DNA from: VRUE01 sp963728045
Lineage (GTDB): Bacteria; Actinomycetota; Thermoleophilia; Solirubrobacterales; 70-9
Length of the DNA stretch: 64,000 nucleotides
Reading direction: 5' to 3'
Assembly (NCBI GenBank): GCA_963728045.1
Contig: CAVSIE010000002.1
Coordinates: forward strand, 1 to 64,000
The stretch's first letter is position 1; each line of letters starts with the position of its first letter. The notes under the pieces are model-generated. The model was given only the letters and a program-made list of their open reading frames with translations. It made no database searches and was not told where the DNA came from. This document shows, in pieces, positions 36,491 through 45,195 of this stretch. Both the position numbers and the translations under genes were made by a program.

Positions 36491-37071
36491 GGCTTCAGCC
36501 TCTCGACCAGAGCGGACAGCTTTTGCTCGAGATCCTCGACCGTTCCCTCGTTCTCGACCACGTGCGCGGCTCGCGAGGCCTTGTCGGCCTGCGCCAGCTG
36601 ACGCGTCTCGCGCTCGTCGACCAGCACATGGCCACGAGCCTCGGCGCGGGTGCGCCGAAGGTCGTCGGTGGCGATGACCGCGACGGTCGTGTCGAAGACG
36701 CCCTCCATCCCAGACTCGAACAGCAACGGCACCTCGACCACGGCGACGTCGGCGTCCTCTGGCAGCGAGGAGAGCCAGGCGCCGATCCTCTCCCCCACCA
36801 GCGGGTGGATCTGCGCCTCCAGCCAGCTCAACTCGTCGCGATCGGCAAAGACGATCTCACCGATCTTGGCGCGGTCGACCTGGCCCTCTGGAGCCACCTC
36901 GGGCCCCCAGCGCTCGGTCAGCCGCCCCACCAGCGGCTCCGAGTCGAGCAGCTCGTGCACCACCGCGTCGCTGGAGATCGTCGCGGCGCCCAGTCGCTCA
37001 AAGGCAGCCAGCGCCTCTGACTTGCCGGCCGCGATGCCACCGGTGAGCCCAATCGTCAGCGGCCTCGCCAC
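36487..37071 (-). CDS. coaE: Dephospho-CoA kinase
   Basis: Last step of CoA synthesis. TIGLTGGIAAGKSEALAAFE is the P-loop; ATISSDAVVHELLDSEPLV carries the conserved Asp; VVEVPLLFESGMEGVFDTTV the CoA-binding part; ARGHVLVDERETRQLAQADK the lid. 194 residues. Follows rpsA by 12 bases. With panBDC in the window it fits CoA supply, although those genes are 15 kb away. Confidence 0.93.
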   Translation of the reverse strand: MARPLTIGLTGGIAAGKSEALAAFERLGAATISSDAVVHELLDSEPLVGRLTERWGPEVAPEGQVDRAKIGEIVFADRDELSWLEAQIHPLVGERIGAWLSSLPEDADVAVVEVPLLFESGMEGVFDTTVAVIATDDLRRTRAEARGHVLVDERETRQLAQADKASRAAHVVENEGTVEDLEQKLSALVERLKP

Positions 37072-37083
37072 CCGGGCCGCCGT

Positions 37084-38742
37084 TCAGTCCTGCTCGGACT
37101 CGCTTGCCTGCTCGTCCTCGCCGGCAGCCTCGTCGGCATCGTCAGGAGAATCAGGCCGCTCGGTGACCGATTCGCCCTCCTGCGCCGCTTCTTCACCTTC
37201 CGCAGGTTCCTCCGGCGAAGGCCCTTCCTCGGGTGGAGCCTCAGGCGTAGCCGTCTCAGCAACAGGCTCCTCCTCAGGAGCCTCCTCCGCGGCCGGAGTC
37301 TCTTGCTCTTCGGCAGCAGGCTCCTCCTCGGCCGGGGCCTCCACCTCATCGGCTGGAGCCTCATCAGCCGATGGCGTCTCGACCTCGGCAGCAGGCTCCT
37401 CCTCAGCGGCCGGGGCTTCGTCAGCTGTCTCCGGGGCTGCCTCCTCTGCGGGTGGCGCCGCAGGGGGGACCGCCCCTGAGGAAGCTTCAGCTACCGGAGG
37501 GGGCGGTGGGTCCCCTGCGGCGACAGGACCCGCAGCCGGAGCGTCCTCGTCGACATCCGAGCCCTCACCGGCAGCAGCAATCTGCTCGCCAAGGTCCCCC
37601 ATAGCCATTTTCTGCCCCTCAACCCGCTTGATGCTCAGCGAGAGCCGCCGCCGCTCTTCGTCGATCTCGAGGATCTTGACGTCGAGCGTGGCGCCCGGCT
37701 CGACCACCTCGCTGGGGTTCTCGACGTGGTGGTCGGCGAGCTCGGAGATGTGGACCAGGCCCTCGACGCCGGGCAGGATCTCGACGAAGGCGCCGAAGGC
37801 GACGACCTTGGTCACGGTCCCGGCCAGGACGTCGCCGGCACGGTGCGAGCTGATCACCCGCTGCCAGGGGTCCTCTTGGGTCTGCTTGAGACCGAGCGAG
37901 ATGCGCTGCCGGTCGCGGTCGATGTCGAGCACTTTGATCCGCACGGTGTCGCCGATCGCGACCACCTCGGAGGGGTGGTTGACGTGGCTCCAGGAAAGCT
38001 CGGAGATGTGGATCAGGCCGTCGATGCCGTCGAGGTCGACGAAGGCGCCGAAGTCGACCAGGTTGGAGATCTTGCCTTCCACGACCTGGCCCGGCTGGAG
38101 GCGGCCGAGGATCTGCTCGCGCACCTCCTTGCGCTCTTCCTCGAGCACGGCGCGGCGCGAGAGGACGACGTTGTTGCGGCTGCGGTTGAGCTCGATCACT
38201 TTGCATTCGAGCGTCTCGCCGGTGAACTCCTCGAGGTTGTGGACGCGGCGGATGTCGACCAGCGACGCAGGCAGGAAGCCGCGCACCCCGAGGTCGAGGA
38301 TTAGGCCGCCCTTGACCACCTCGATCACGTTGCCTTCGACCGGTTCGCCCGACTCGGCGGCAGCCTCGATGCGGCGCCAGGCCTTCTCGAAGCGGGCGCG
38401 CTTCTTCGAGAGAATGAGTCGTCCGTCGGCGTCTTCCTTGGTGAGAACGAGGGCGTCGACCTCTTCGCCCAGCTCGACCTCGTCGGCCGGGTCGACCGAC
38501 TTGCGGATCGAGAGCTCGCTGGCGGGGATGACCCCCTCCGACTTGTAGCCGATATCGACCAGGACCTCGTCCTTGTCGATCCGCACAACCTTGCCCTTGA
38601 CCACGTCTCCCTCCTCGAAGGAGACCATCGTCGCCGCGTAGTTGGGGACGAGTTTGCCGTCGACTTCGGTGAGAAGGTCGCCGGAGCCCTCAGCGGGCGT
38701 GCTGGGAGCGTTGGATGGCAAGGTCGTATCGGTCACGGACAC
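37084..38742 (-). CDS. rpsA: 30S ribosomal protein S1 with an acidic Ala/Glu/Pro tail
   Basis: 552 residues. Four S1 (OB-fold) repeats: about 35-105 (EGDVVKGKVVRIDKDEVLVD), 118-185 (GEPVEGNVIEVVKGGLILDL), 203-270 (GQVVEGKISNLVDFGAFVDL) and 288-356 (GDVLAGTVTKVVAFGAFVEI). From about residue 375 the protein is an acidic low-complexity tail of Glu, Ala and Pro (AEEEPAAEVETPS, EEEPVAETATPE), roughly 180 residues. The four-domain form is usual in actinobacteria; the tail is unusually long. coaE follows. Confidence 0.93.
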   Translation of the reverse strand: MSVTDTTLPSNAPSTPAEGSGDLLTEVDGKLVPNYAATMVSFEEGDVVKGKVVRIDKDEVLVDIGYKSEGVIPASELSIRKSVDPADEVELGEEVDALVLTKEDADGRLILSKKRARFEKAWRRIEAAAESGEPVEGNVIEVVKGGLILDLGVRGFLPASLVDIRRVHNLEEFTGETLECKVIELNRSRNNVVLSRRAVLEEERKEVREQILGRLQPGQVVEGKISNLVDFGAFVDLDGIDGLIHISELSWSHVNHPSEVVAIGDTVRIKVLDIDRDRQRISLGLKQTQEDPWQRVISSHRAGDVLAGTVTKVVAFGAFVEILPGVEGLVHISELADHHVENPSEVVEPGATLDVKILEIDEERRRLSLSIKRVEGQKMAMGDLGEQIAAAGEGSDVDEDAPAAGPVAAGDPPPPPVAEASSGAVPPAAPPAEEAAPETADEAPAAEEEPAAEVETPSADEAPADEVEAPAEEEPAAEEQETPAAEEAPEEEPVAETATPEAPPEEGPSPEEPAEGEEAAQEGESVTERPDSPDDADEAAGEDEQASESEQD

Positions 38743-38778
38743 AGCGGCGAATGATGCCAGAGGGGATACGCTCCCGTC

Positions 38779-39945
38779 GTGCCGGTGCGCGCGACCAAAC
38801 GCGGCGACGAACGAACCCCCCTATCGGGCGGCCATGACGTGCTGATCTGCGGGGCGAGCTTCGCCGGGCTGGCGGTGGCGCGCGAGCTGGCCGGCTCGGG
38901 CGCCGACGTGATGGTCCTCGACCGCTACGAGATCGGCGAGCGCCAGACCTCTGCCTGCGGCATCCCGACCGAGTGGCTGCGCGCCACCGGGTTGATGGAG
39001 GCCGAGCGCCAGCGCTTCAGCGAGCTGGTCGTGCACACCCCGCACGGGACCTCTCGCATGGACCTGCCCTGGACCTTCTCCACCTTCGACTACCGCGAGC
39101 TCTGCAAGCTGCTCTGGAGCCAGTGCGACGCCCGTTTCGAGACCGCCAAGGTGAACGGCCGCGCCCGGCCCGCCAACGGCGACGGCACGATCCACGTCAA
39201 CACCGACCGCGGCGTCGTCTCGGCGCCGCTCGTCGTCGACGCGCTGGGCTGGCGCCGGGTGCTGGCCGCCGGCGACGGCTACCAGCCCCCGGACGCGCCG
39301 CTCTCGCGCGGGCTCGAGGTCCATCCCGACGGGGCCGGCGAGGACCTCGAGATCTGGATCGACCGCCGCTACGTCCCGGCCGGTTACGGCTGGTCCTTCC
39401 CTGCCCGCGACGAGCTGCGGATCGGGGTCGGCTCCTTCGACCCGCGCTTCCACGTCCGCGAGACGACCGAGCTGCTGGCCGAAGATTTGAACCGCGACCG
39501 GGTCCGCTACCAGGGCAACTGGATCCCCCACAAGCTGCGCCGCGCCACAGAGGCCGGCGTCTTCTTCGCCGGCGACTCCGCCGGCCACTGCCTGCCGCTG
39601 ACCGCGGAGGGGATCCGCACCGCGATCTACTTCGGGATCGCGCTGGGCCGCGAGCTGCGCGAGGTCGTCGAGGGACGGCAGGGCCGCGAGCAGGCCGCCG
39701 CCCGCTACGCCGAGTTCAACGACTCCCACGAGTGGAAGTTCCGCTGGATGCTGCGGGTTCAGAAACTCGTCCCCAGAGTGCCGCCGCGGGTCCTGGGCCC
39801 GCTGATCCGGCTCTTCGGCGCCAAGCGCTTCGTCGACTGGTCCTTCGGCCACTACCTGCGGATCGCGCCGCCGGAGCTGGCTAACGCACGACCAGGATCG
39901 TCCCCACCAGCAGCAACCCGACCCCGAGCAGCCGCTCGGGCGTAA
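38779..39945 (+). CDS. FAD-dependent oxidoreductase (geranylgeranyl reductase-like)
   Basis: 388 residues. HDVLICGASFAGLAVARELA is a GxSxAG Rossmann motif, TEWLRATGLMEAERQRFSEL and FDYRELCKLLWSQCDARFET are the FAD/NAD(P) class typical of GGR-like proteins, and GVFFAGDSAGHCLPLTAEGI is the FAD-binding GD motif. Substrate unknown; isoprenoid or other lipid reduction is common in the family. It is divergent from rpsA (36 bases) and its final 65 bases overlap the convergent DMT gene. The last 30 residues are compositionally simple. Confidence 0.82.
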   Translation: MPVRATKRGDERTPLSGGHDVLICGASFAGLAVARELAGSGADVMVLDRYEIGERQTSACGIPTEWLRATGLMEAERQRFSELVVHTPHGTSRMDLPWTFSTFDYRELCKLLWSQCDARFETAKVNGRARPANGDGTIHVNTDRGVVSAPLVVDALGWRRVLAAGDGYQPPDAPLSRGLEVHPDGAGEDLEIWIDRRYVPAGYGWSFPARDELRIGVGSFDPRFHVRETTELLAEDLNRDRVRYQGNWIPHKLRRATEAGVFFAGDSAGHCLPLTAEGIRTAIYFGIALGRELREVVEGRQGREQAAARYAEFNDSHEWKFRWMLRVQKLVPRVPPRVLGPLIRLFGAKRFVDWSFGHYLRIAPPELANARPGSSPPAATRPRAAARA

Positions 39946-40330
39946 GCGCCACCTCGTCGAGGCCGAACCAGCCGAAGCGGTCGATCGCGACCGAGGCGGT
40001 GAGCTGCCCGGTGATCGTCGCCGCGGCGACGCCTCCCGCCCCGATAGCCGAGACCGCGATCAGCGCGTTGGCGACGTAGACGGCGCCGAGCAGGCCGCCG
40101 AGCAGGTAGTACCAGCTGACGTCGAAGGTCGAGCCGAGCCCACCGGCCTTGCCGCTGAGAACGACGATCGCCGCCAGCGCAACGGTGCCGACGACGAACG
40201 AGACCAGCGCCGCGGGAAGGCTGCCGGTCGTCTTGCCGAGCCCGGCGTTGATCGGCGCCTGCAGGGCGATCAGGCCACCGGCGACGGCGGTGAGCATTAC
40301 GGCCAGGCCCCGATCCATGCCACCGGTCAT
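39881..40330 (-). CDS. DMT-family small membrane transporter (YdcZ/DUF606)
   Basis: 149 residues. GLAVMLTAVAGGLIALQAPI and NAGLGKTTGSLPAALVSFVV are typical of DUF606, followed by YLLGGLLGAVYVANALIAVS, ATITGQLTASVAIDRFGWFG and LLGVGLLLVGTILVV, five hydrophobic segments. Substrate unknown. Convergent overlap with the FAD oxidoreductase. Confidence 0.8.
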   Translation of the reverse strand: MTGGMDRGLAVMLTAVAGGLIALQAPINAGLGKTTGSLPAALVSFVVGTVALAAIVVLSGKAGGLGSTFDVSWYYLLGGLLGAVYVANALIAVSAIGAGGVAAATITGQLTASVAIDRFGWFGLDEVALTPERLLGVGLLLVGTILVVR

Positions 40331-40378
40331 ATCAGGCGACCGTGATTCTCGGCGCCCGCGAGGTGTTACACCATGTAG

Positions 40379-41635
40379 ATGCCGCCCTCAGCCGAGGATC
40401 TCGTCCCCCGCCTTTTCCTCGGTCCCGCCCTGCGCACGCAGTCGGACCGGCGGCTGGTGCGACTCGTGCGCGAGGGCTACGAGACCGCTTTCGAGGAGAT
40501 CGTCCGCCGCTACGGCTCGCCGCTGCGCCGTTACGCGGCTGCGATCGCCGGCGGCCACGCCGACGACGTCACCCAGGACGCCTTCTCCAAGGCGCTTCTG
40601 GCGCTGCGGCGGGACGACGACACCGAGATCGAGCTGCGCCCCTGGCTCTACCGGATCGTCCGCAACACGGCGCTCAACGACCTGCGCGACCGGCCGGGCC
40701 AAGCCGAGGCCCTCGCCGAGACGATCGCCGGCGGGCGCAGCCCAGCCGAGGAAGCCGAGCAACGCGAGGAGCTGACCGAGCTGATGGCCCGGCTGCGCGC
40801 CCTGCCGGAGCCTCAGCGCGCCGCGATCGTGATGCGCGAGCTCGAAGGCCTGAGCCACGAGGAGATCGCGGCGGCGCTGGGAGTCACCGGTGGAGCGGCC
40901 CGGCAGGCGATCCACCGGGCGCGCACGAAACTCCGCGACGCGGCCGGCTTCCTCATCCCGATCCCCCTGCTGCGCCTGTTGATCGACCATGGCGCCGAGG
41001 CCACGGCCGCCGTCGGGGCGGGCGCCGGGGCAGCGGCCGCGGGCGCCTCGATCGGCGGTGCGGGAGGCGGCACCGCGCTCAAGGCCGGACTGGCGACGGC
41101 GCTGATCGCGGGTTCTGTGGGCACCGGGGTGGCACTGCAGGACGATCGCCAGAAGGTCGACACGAGCGGGCCGCCCGCAGCGGCGGCGGGGGCACCGGGT
41201 GCAAGCGCCGCTGGCGGAGCCGGCGGCGACCCAGTCGCTCCGAGCTCGTCGAGCGGGCCGGGTGGCGGCGATGACGGCGGCCGCCGGTCCGGGTCCGAGG
41301 ATCGCGACCGCGACGACGATTCCTCTGGGCGCGGACCGGGTGAGTCGGGACACGGCGGGCGTGGAGCGGAATCCAACTCGGGGCCGGGATCGGGCGACCG
41401 CGACGACGATCCGGATGACCACTCGGGGCCCGGCGGCGGGGGCGGCGGTGGATCCGGCTCCAACAGCGGTCCCGGCCTTGGGACCGTCGTGCCCACTGCC
41501 GACGATGACCACGATTCCTCGACCAGCGGCTCCTCCGGCTCGGATGACGAGGGCGAGGGCGAGGGCGAGGGCGAACTGGACGATGATGACCTGGAAATCG
41601 ACGACGATTCCTCCGGTCCCGGCGACGACGACTGA
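40379..41635 (+). CDS. ECF sigma factor with transmembrane segment and acidic glycine-rich tail
   Basis: 418 residues. Sigma2 at about 25-95 (YETAFEEIVRRYGSPLRRYA, DDVTQDAFSKALLAL, WLYRIVRNTALNDL). Sigma4 at about 141-187 (LPEPQRAAIVMRELEGLSHE, EIAAALGVTGGAARQAIHRA). After a short linker a Gly/Ala stretch (ALKAGLATALIAGSVGTGVAL, about 230-252) could span the membrane. Residues 253-418 are low complexity: Gly, Ser and Asp, ending in a Glu/Gly/Asp run. No anti-sigma gene adjoins it. A membrane-tethered sigma that needs proteolysis, or one with an outward-facing sensor tail, are both possible; tail topology is inferred. GGTGT-T-ACACC lies at 40,362-40,372 just before the start. Confidence 0.85.
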   Translation: MPPSAEDLVPRLFLGPALRTQSDRRLVRLVREGYETAFEEIVRRYGSPLRRYAAAIAGGHADDVTQDAFSKALLALRRDDDTEIELRPWLYRIVRNTALNDLRDRPGQAEALAETIAGGRSPAEEAEQREELTELMARLRALPEPQRAAIVMRELEGLSHEEIAAALGVTGGAARQAIHRARTKLRDAAGFLIPIPLLRLLIDHGAEATAAVGAGAGAAAAGASIGGAGGGTALKAGLATALIAGSVGTGVALQDDRQKVDTSGPPAAAAGAPGASAAGGAGGDPVAPSSSSGPGGGDDGGRRSGSEDRDRDDDSSGRGPGESGHGGRGAESNSGPGSGDRDDDPDDHSGPGGGGGGGSGSNSGPGLGTVVPTADDDHDSSTSGSSGSDDEGEGEGEGELDDDDLEIDDDSSGPGDDD

Positions 41636-41638
41636 CGG

Positions 41639-44287
41639 CTACTTCGCCTCCAACCAGTCCTTGCCGATGCCGATGTCGACCTCGAGCACTGGGTCCAGGG
41701 GGTAAGCGGCGCACATCTCGCGCCGCACCAGCTCGGCCGCGTCGTCCATCTCACCTGGCGGCCCCTCGAAGAGCAGCTCGTCGTGGATCTGGAGGACGAG
41801 CCGGGTCTTCGTCCCCGCCTCCCCCAGCGCCCGGTGGCAGCGCACCATCGCGACCTTGATGATGTCGGCTGCGGTCCCCTGAATCACCGTGTTGACCGCC
41901 AGCCGCTCGCCGAGGCGGCGCGTGTTGGGGTTCCCCGAGCGCAGCTCGGGGATCGGCCGGCGGCGGCCCATCAGCGTCGTCACGTAACCCTCGTCCTGGG
42001 CCCGCTCGACCACCTGCTCGCGGAAGGCGCGCACGGCAGGAAAGCGCTCCAGATAGCGAGCGACGAATTCCTCCCCCTCCTTGCGCGGGATGTTGAGGCG
42101 GTCGGCGAGGCCGAACCCGGTCAGTCCGTAGACGATGCCGAAGTTGACCATCTTCGCCTTCGATCGTTGGCCGACGTCGACGTCGTCGCGCGAGATCTCG
42201 AAGACCTCAGCGGCAGTCGCGGCGTGGACGTCTTCGCCGGCCTCGAAGATCTTTTTCAGCACGTCCTCGTCGGCGACGTGGGCGAGCACCCTCAGCTCGA
42301 CCTGGCTGTAGTCGGCCGAGAGCAGGCGGGCGCCGCGTTCGGCGATGAAGCAAGCGCGGACCGGGCGACCGAGCTCGGTGCGGATCGGGATGTTCTGCAG
42401 GTTGGGATTGGCGCTGGAGAGCCGGCCGGTGGTCGTCGCCGCCTGGTTGAAGGTGGTGTGGACGCGGCCGGTCTGCGGGTCGATCAGGTCGGGCAGCGAG
42501 TCGAGGTAGGTGTTCTTCAGCTTGGTCAGCTCGCGCCAGGACTCGATCTTCTCGACGATCGGGTGCTCGTCGCGGATCTGGGCGAGAACGCGGGCATCGG
42601 TCGAGAAGCCGGTCTTGCCGCGGCGCTTGCGGGTCAATTCGAGCTTCTCGAAGAGGACCCGGCCGACCTGCTGCGGCGAGCCGATCGTGAACTCCTCCTC
42701 GGCCAGCTCGTAGATCTCGGCCTCGAGGGTGGCGATGCGCTCGCCGAAGCCGGCCCCCACCTCGGCCAGCCGCTCGGCGTCGAGCTTCAGTCCCTCGCGT
42801 TCCATCGCGGCGAGCACGTGGACCAGGGGCAGCTCGACCTCGCGCAGGAGCGGCTCCAGCTCGAGCTGCTCGATGCGGGGACGCTGCGCCTCGGCCAGCG
42901 CCGCAACCAGGCGCGCCTCCTCGGCCGGGTCGAGGCCGGCCTCGCCCTCGCCGTCGTCCTCCAGGGAGAGCTGGCCGCCGTCGGGGCCCTCGCCGCCGGT
43001 GGCGGCCTCGCCGATGCCGATCCCGGCATCGGCGCCAAGCTCGGTCAGGTCGTAGGTACGGCGCTGCGGCTCCAGCAGGTAGGCGGCAAGCATCGTGTCG
43101 TGGTCGAGGGTCAGCTCGATCCCCTCGCGGGCGGCGGCGGCAAGCAGGCCGTGGCGGCCGCCGCCGAGCGACTTGGCGTCGTGGCCGACGAGCGATCGCT
43201 TGGCGATCGCCACCGCCAGCTCGCCGGGCGTCGATGAACCGGCGAGAACGCGCTCGCCCTCGACGCCCGCCCAGCGCTCGCCGTCGATCGCCAGAGTGAC
43301 CGGCCCCTCTCCCTTGCCGAGATCGGCGGGGGCGCCCTCCTCCGCCTCGACCGCCAGCTCGGTCTCGACCCTGCGCCCCGGCACGGCATCTCCGTCAGGC
43401 AGCGCTTCTTCCAGCCGCTCCATCACCGCCCGCAGCTCGAACTCGCGCATGAAGTCGCGCAGGGCGCCGCGGTCGGGCTCGGACCCCATCGCCTCCGCCA
43501 GGTCGACGCCGGTATCGATGTCGTACTGAAGCGTCGCCAGCTCCTTCGACATGCGGGCATCGTCGGCATGCTCCAGCAGGTTCTGTTTGCGCTTGGCGCC
43601 GGAGATCTCCTCAACACTCCCGAGCACGCCCTCGAGCGAGCCGAACTGCTGCAGAAGCTGCGTAGCCGTCTTCTCTCCGATGCCGGGGACGCCCGGAATG
43701 TTGTCGGAGGTGTCCCCCCGCAGTCCCATTAGGTCGGTGATCAGCTCTGGGGCGACTCCGTAGCGTTCGATGACCGCGTCGCTGTCGTAGATCTTGGTCT
43801 CGGTGATCCCGCGCGAGGTGCTCATCACCCGCACTCCCTCGCCGACCAGCTGGTAGGCATCGCGGTCGCCGGTGACGACCATCACCGGGATCTCCTGCTC
43901 GCGTGCCTGGCGGGCGAGCGAGGCGATCACGTCGTCGGCCTCGTAGCCCTCGACCTTGACGTTGGCGTAGCCGAAGGCCTCGACCAGGGGCATCAGGTGC
44001 GGCCACTGCTCGCGCAGCAGGTCGGGGCGGGGTTTGCGCTGCGCCTTGTAGAGGTCGTAGGTGACCTCGCGCCCGGACATGCCGGCGTCCCAGGCGACTA
44101 CAACCCCCGCCGGGTGGTGCTCGTCGATGATCTTTACGAGCATCGAGGCGAGCCCGTAGATCGCGTTGGTCGGGCGCCCATCGCTGGTCCCGATCGACTC
44201 CGGCAGCGCGAAGAACGCCCGGTAGGCGAGTGAGTTCCCGTCGATCAGGAAGAGTTCCGACTTGTTCCCGGCTTTGTCCGTGGCCAT
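41639..44287 (-). CDS. polA: DNA polymerase I
   Basis: 882 residues. 5' nuclease domain 1-300 (FLIDGNSLAYRAFFALPESI, VVTGDRDAYQL, GVPGIGEKTATQLLQQFGSL). Exonuclease-like domain about 320-490: LAIDGERW is kept but VGHDAKSLGG lacks the usual Asp, so proofreading is probably lost. Polymerase domain: LLSADYSQVELRVLAHVADE (motif A), RSKAKMVNFGIVYGLTGFGL (motif B, O-helix), LQIHDELLFEGPP (motif C). Used in repair and Okazaki processing. Its 3' end is 3 bases from the sigma-factor stop, convergent. Confidence 0.96.
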   Translation of the reverse strand: MATDKAGNKSELFLIDGNSLAYRAFFALPESIGTSDGRPTNAIYGLASMLVKIIDEHHPAGVVVAWDAGMSGREVTYDLYKAQRKPRPDLLREQWPHLMPLVEAFGYANVKVEGYEADDVIASLARQAREQEIPVMVVTGDRDAYQLVGEGVRVMSTSRGITETKIYDSDAVIERYGVAPELITDLMGLRGDTSDNIPGVPGIGEKTATQLLQQFGSLEGVLGSVEEISGAKRKQNLLEHADDARMSKELATLQYDIDTGVDLAEAMGSEPDRGALRDFMREFELRAVMERLEEALPDGDAVPGRRVETELAVEAEEGAPADLGKGEGPVTLAIDGERWAGVEGERVLAGSSTPGELAVAIAKRSLVGHDAKSLGGGRHGLLAAAAREGIELTLDHDTMLAAYLLEPQRRTYDLTELGADAGIGIGEAATGGEGPDGGQLSLEDDGEGEAGLDPAEEARLVAALAEAQRPRIEQLELEPLLREVELPLVHVLAAMEREGLKLDAERLAEVGAGFGERIATLEAEIYELAEEEFTIGSPQQVGRVLFEKLELTRKRRGKTGFSTDARVLAQIRDEHPIVEKIESWRELTKLKNTYLDSLPDLIDPQTGRVHTTFNQAATTTGRLSSANPNLQNIPIRTELGRPVRACFIAERGARLLSADYSQVELRVLAHVADEDVLKKIFEAGEDVHAATAAEVFEISRDDVDVGQRSKAKMVNFGIVYGLTGFGLADRLNIPRKEGEEFVARYLERFPAVRAFREQVVERAQDEGYVTTLMGRRRPIPELRSGNPNTRRLGERLAVNTVIQGTAADIIKVAMVRCHRALGEAGTKTRLVLQIHDELLFEGPPGEMDDAAELVRREMCAAYPLDPVLEVDIGIGKDWLEAK

Positions 44288-44297
44288 CGGCGCAACT

Positions 44298-45137
44298 CTA
44301 AGGCGCAGCCTGGAGCGAGACCTTCAGGACGCCTGCCACATGCTCTGGTTCCTCCATCACCTGCCTGTAGGAGAGGTGGACGACCTCGTAGCCAAGGGCA
44401 CGGAGCTGGAGATCGCGAGCGCGATCGTCCTCGAACGCCTGGCGCCCCCGGTGGTAGCGATAGCCATCGGTCTCGACAACGAGCTTTCGTTCACGCCAGA
44501 GGAAGTCGACGAGGTATCGGCCGACACGGACGTTGACCTCTGGCACGGGCAGACGATGGCGGCGACAAAGCTTCAAGAAGAGGCGCTCGAGCTCGCTTCG
44601 CGTACCGTCTGTCCGCTGCGCTGGGGTGAGCGGGAGTCCCAGCACCTCTGCCTGGCGAATTGCGCGACGCGCCAAGCGCTGCGACACGGCTCCTTCGAGA
44701 TCGGCAATGGTGCGAGCAGGAGTAGTCACGGGGATCCCGCGATGACTGGTGACCTGATCGGGCGCGAGCGATGCACAGCGATGCAGGCGGATCCCGGCAC
44801 GGCTGCGACGACCGCCATGACTCGGCAAGGAGATGTCGACAGGGCCTGAGATCGGCCGCAGCAAGCCCCAAAGGGCGGCAGCGCTTGCATGGCTGAGCAT
44901 CGCATTTGCACCACCCGCCAGCACCGCCGCCATCCAGCGCGCCTCGATGCTCGGGGCTGCGTGTCCCACCGCATAGACACCTTGATGCAGCCGGTGCAGT
45001 CGCCCTCGCCGTGCTCGTTTTGCGATCGCCGGCCTGCTCAGCCCGGAGTCGCGTAGCTGCCGGTGTGTCACCACACCGTGCTGTTGGGCCGCTGTGCGAG
45101 CGATCGCCAGGTCCGCCGGGGCGCCTTTGTCTCCCAT
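44298..45137 (-). CDS. AbiEi-like winged-helix protein with DUF559 nuclease-like C-terminus
   Basis: 279 residues. The N-terminus (THRQLRDSGLSRPAIAKRAR, then RLHRLHQGVYAVG) is the type IV toxin-antitoxin AbiEi winged helix; HASAAALWGLL and GIRLHRCASLAPDQVTSHRG follow as in that family. The C-terminus (YLVDFLWRERKLVVETDGYR, then DRARDLQLRALGYEVVHLSY) is a DUF559 / very-short-patch-repair-like PD-(D/E)xK fold with Asp, Glu and Lys in place. No AbiEii partner is adjacent, so a phage-defence role is not shown. 10 bases downstream of polA's start. Confidence 0.78.
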   Translation of the reverse strand: MGDKGAPADLAIARTAAQQHGVVTHRQLRDSGLSRPAIAKRARRGRLHRLHQGVYAVGHAAPSIEARWMAAVLAGGANAMLSHASAAALWGLLRPISGPVDISLPSHGGRRSRAGIRLHRCASLAPDQVTSHRGIPVTTPARTIADLEGAVSQRLARRAIRQAEVLGLPLTPAQRTDGTRSELERLFLKLCRRHRLPVPEVNVRVGRYLVDFLWRERKLVVETDGYRYHRGRQAFEDDRARDLQLRALGYEVVHLSYRQVMEEPEHVAGVLKVSLQAAP

Positions 45138-45195
45138 AGGGAAACAAAGCCGCCCCGCGCCCCAACTTCTCCCCCACGCGGAGGAGCTAGAAACG

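Noticed and set aside
41250..41635. Gly/Ser/Asp repeats in the sigma-factor tail as a tandem DNA repeat or CRISPR
   Set aside because: There is no regular repeat unit or spacer pattern; it is protein-level low complexity in a continuous frame.
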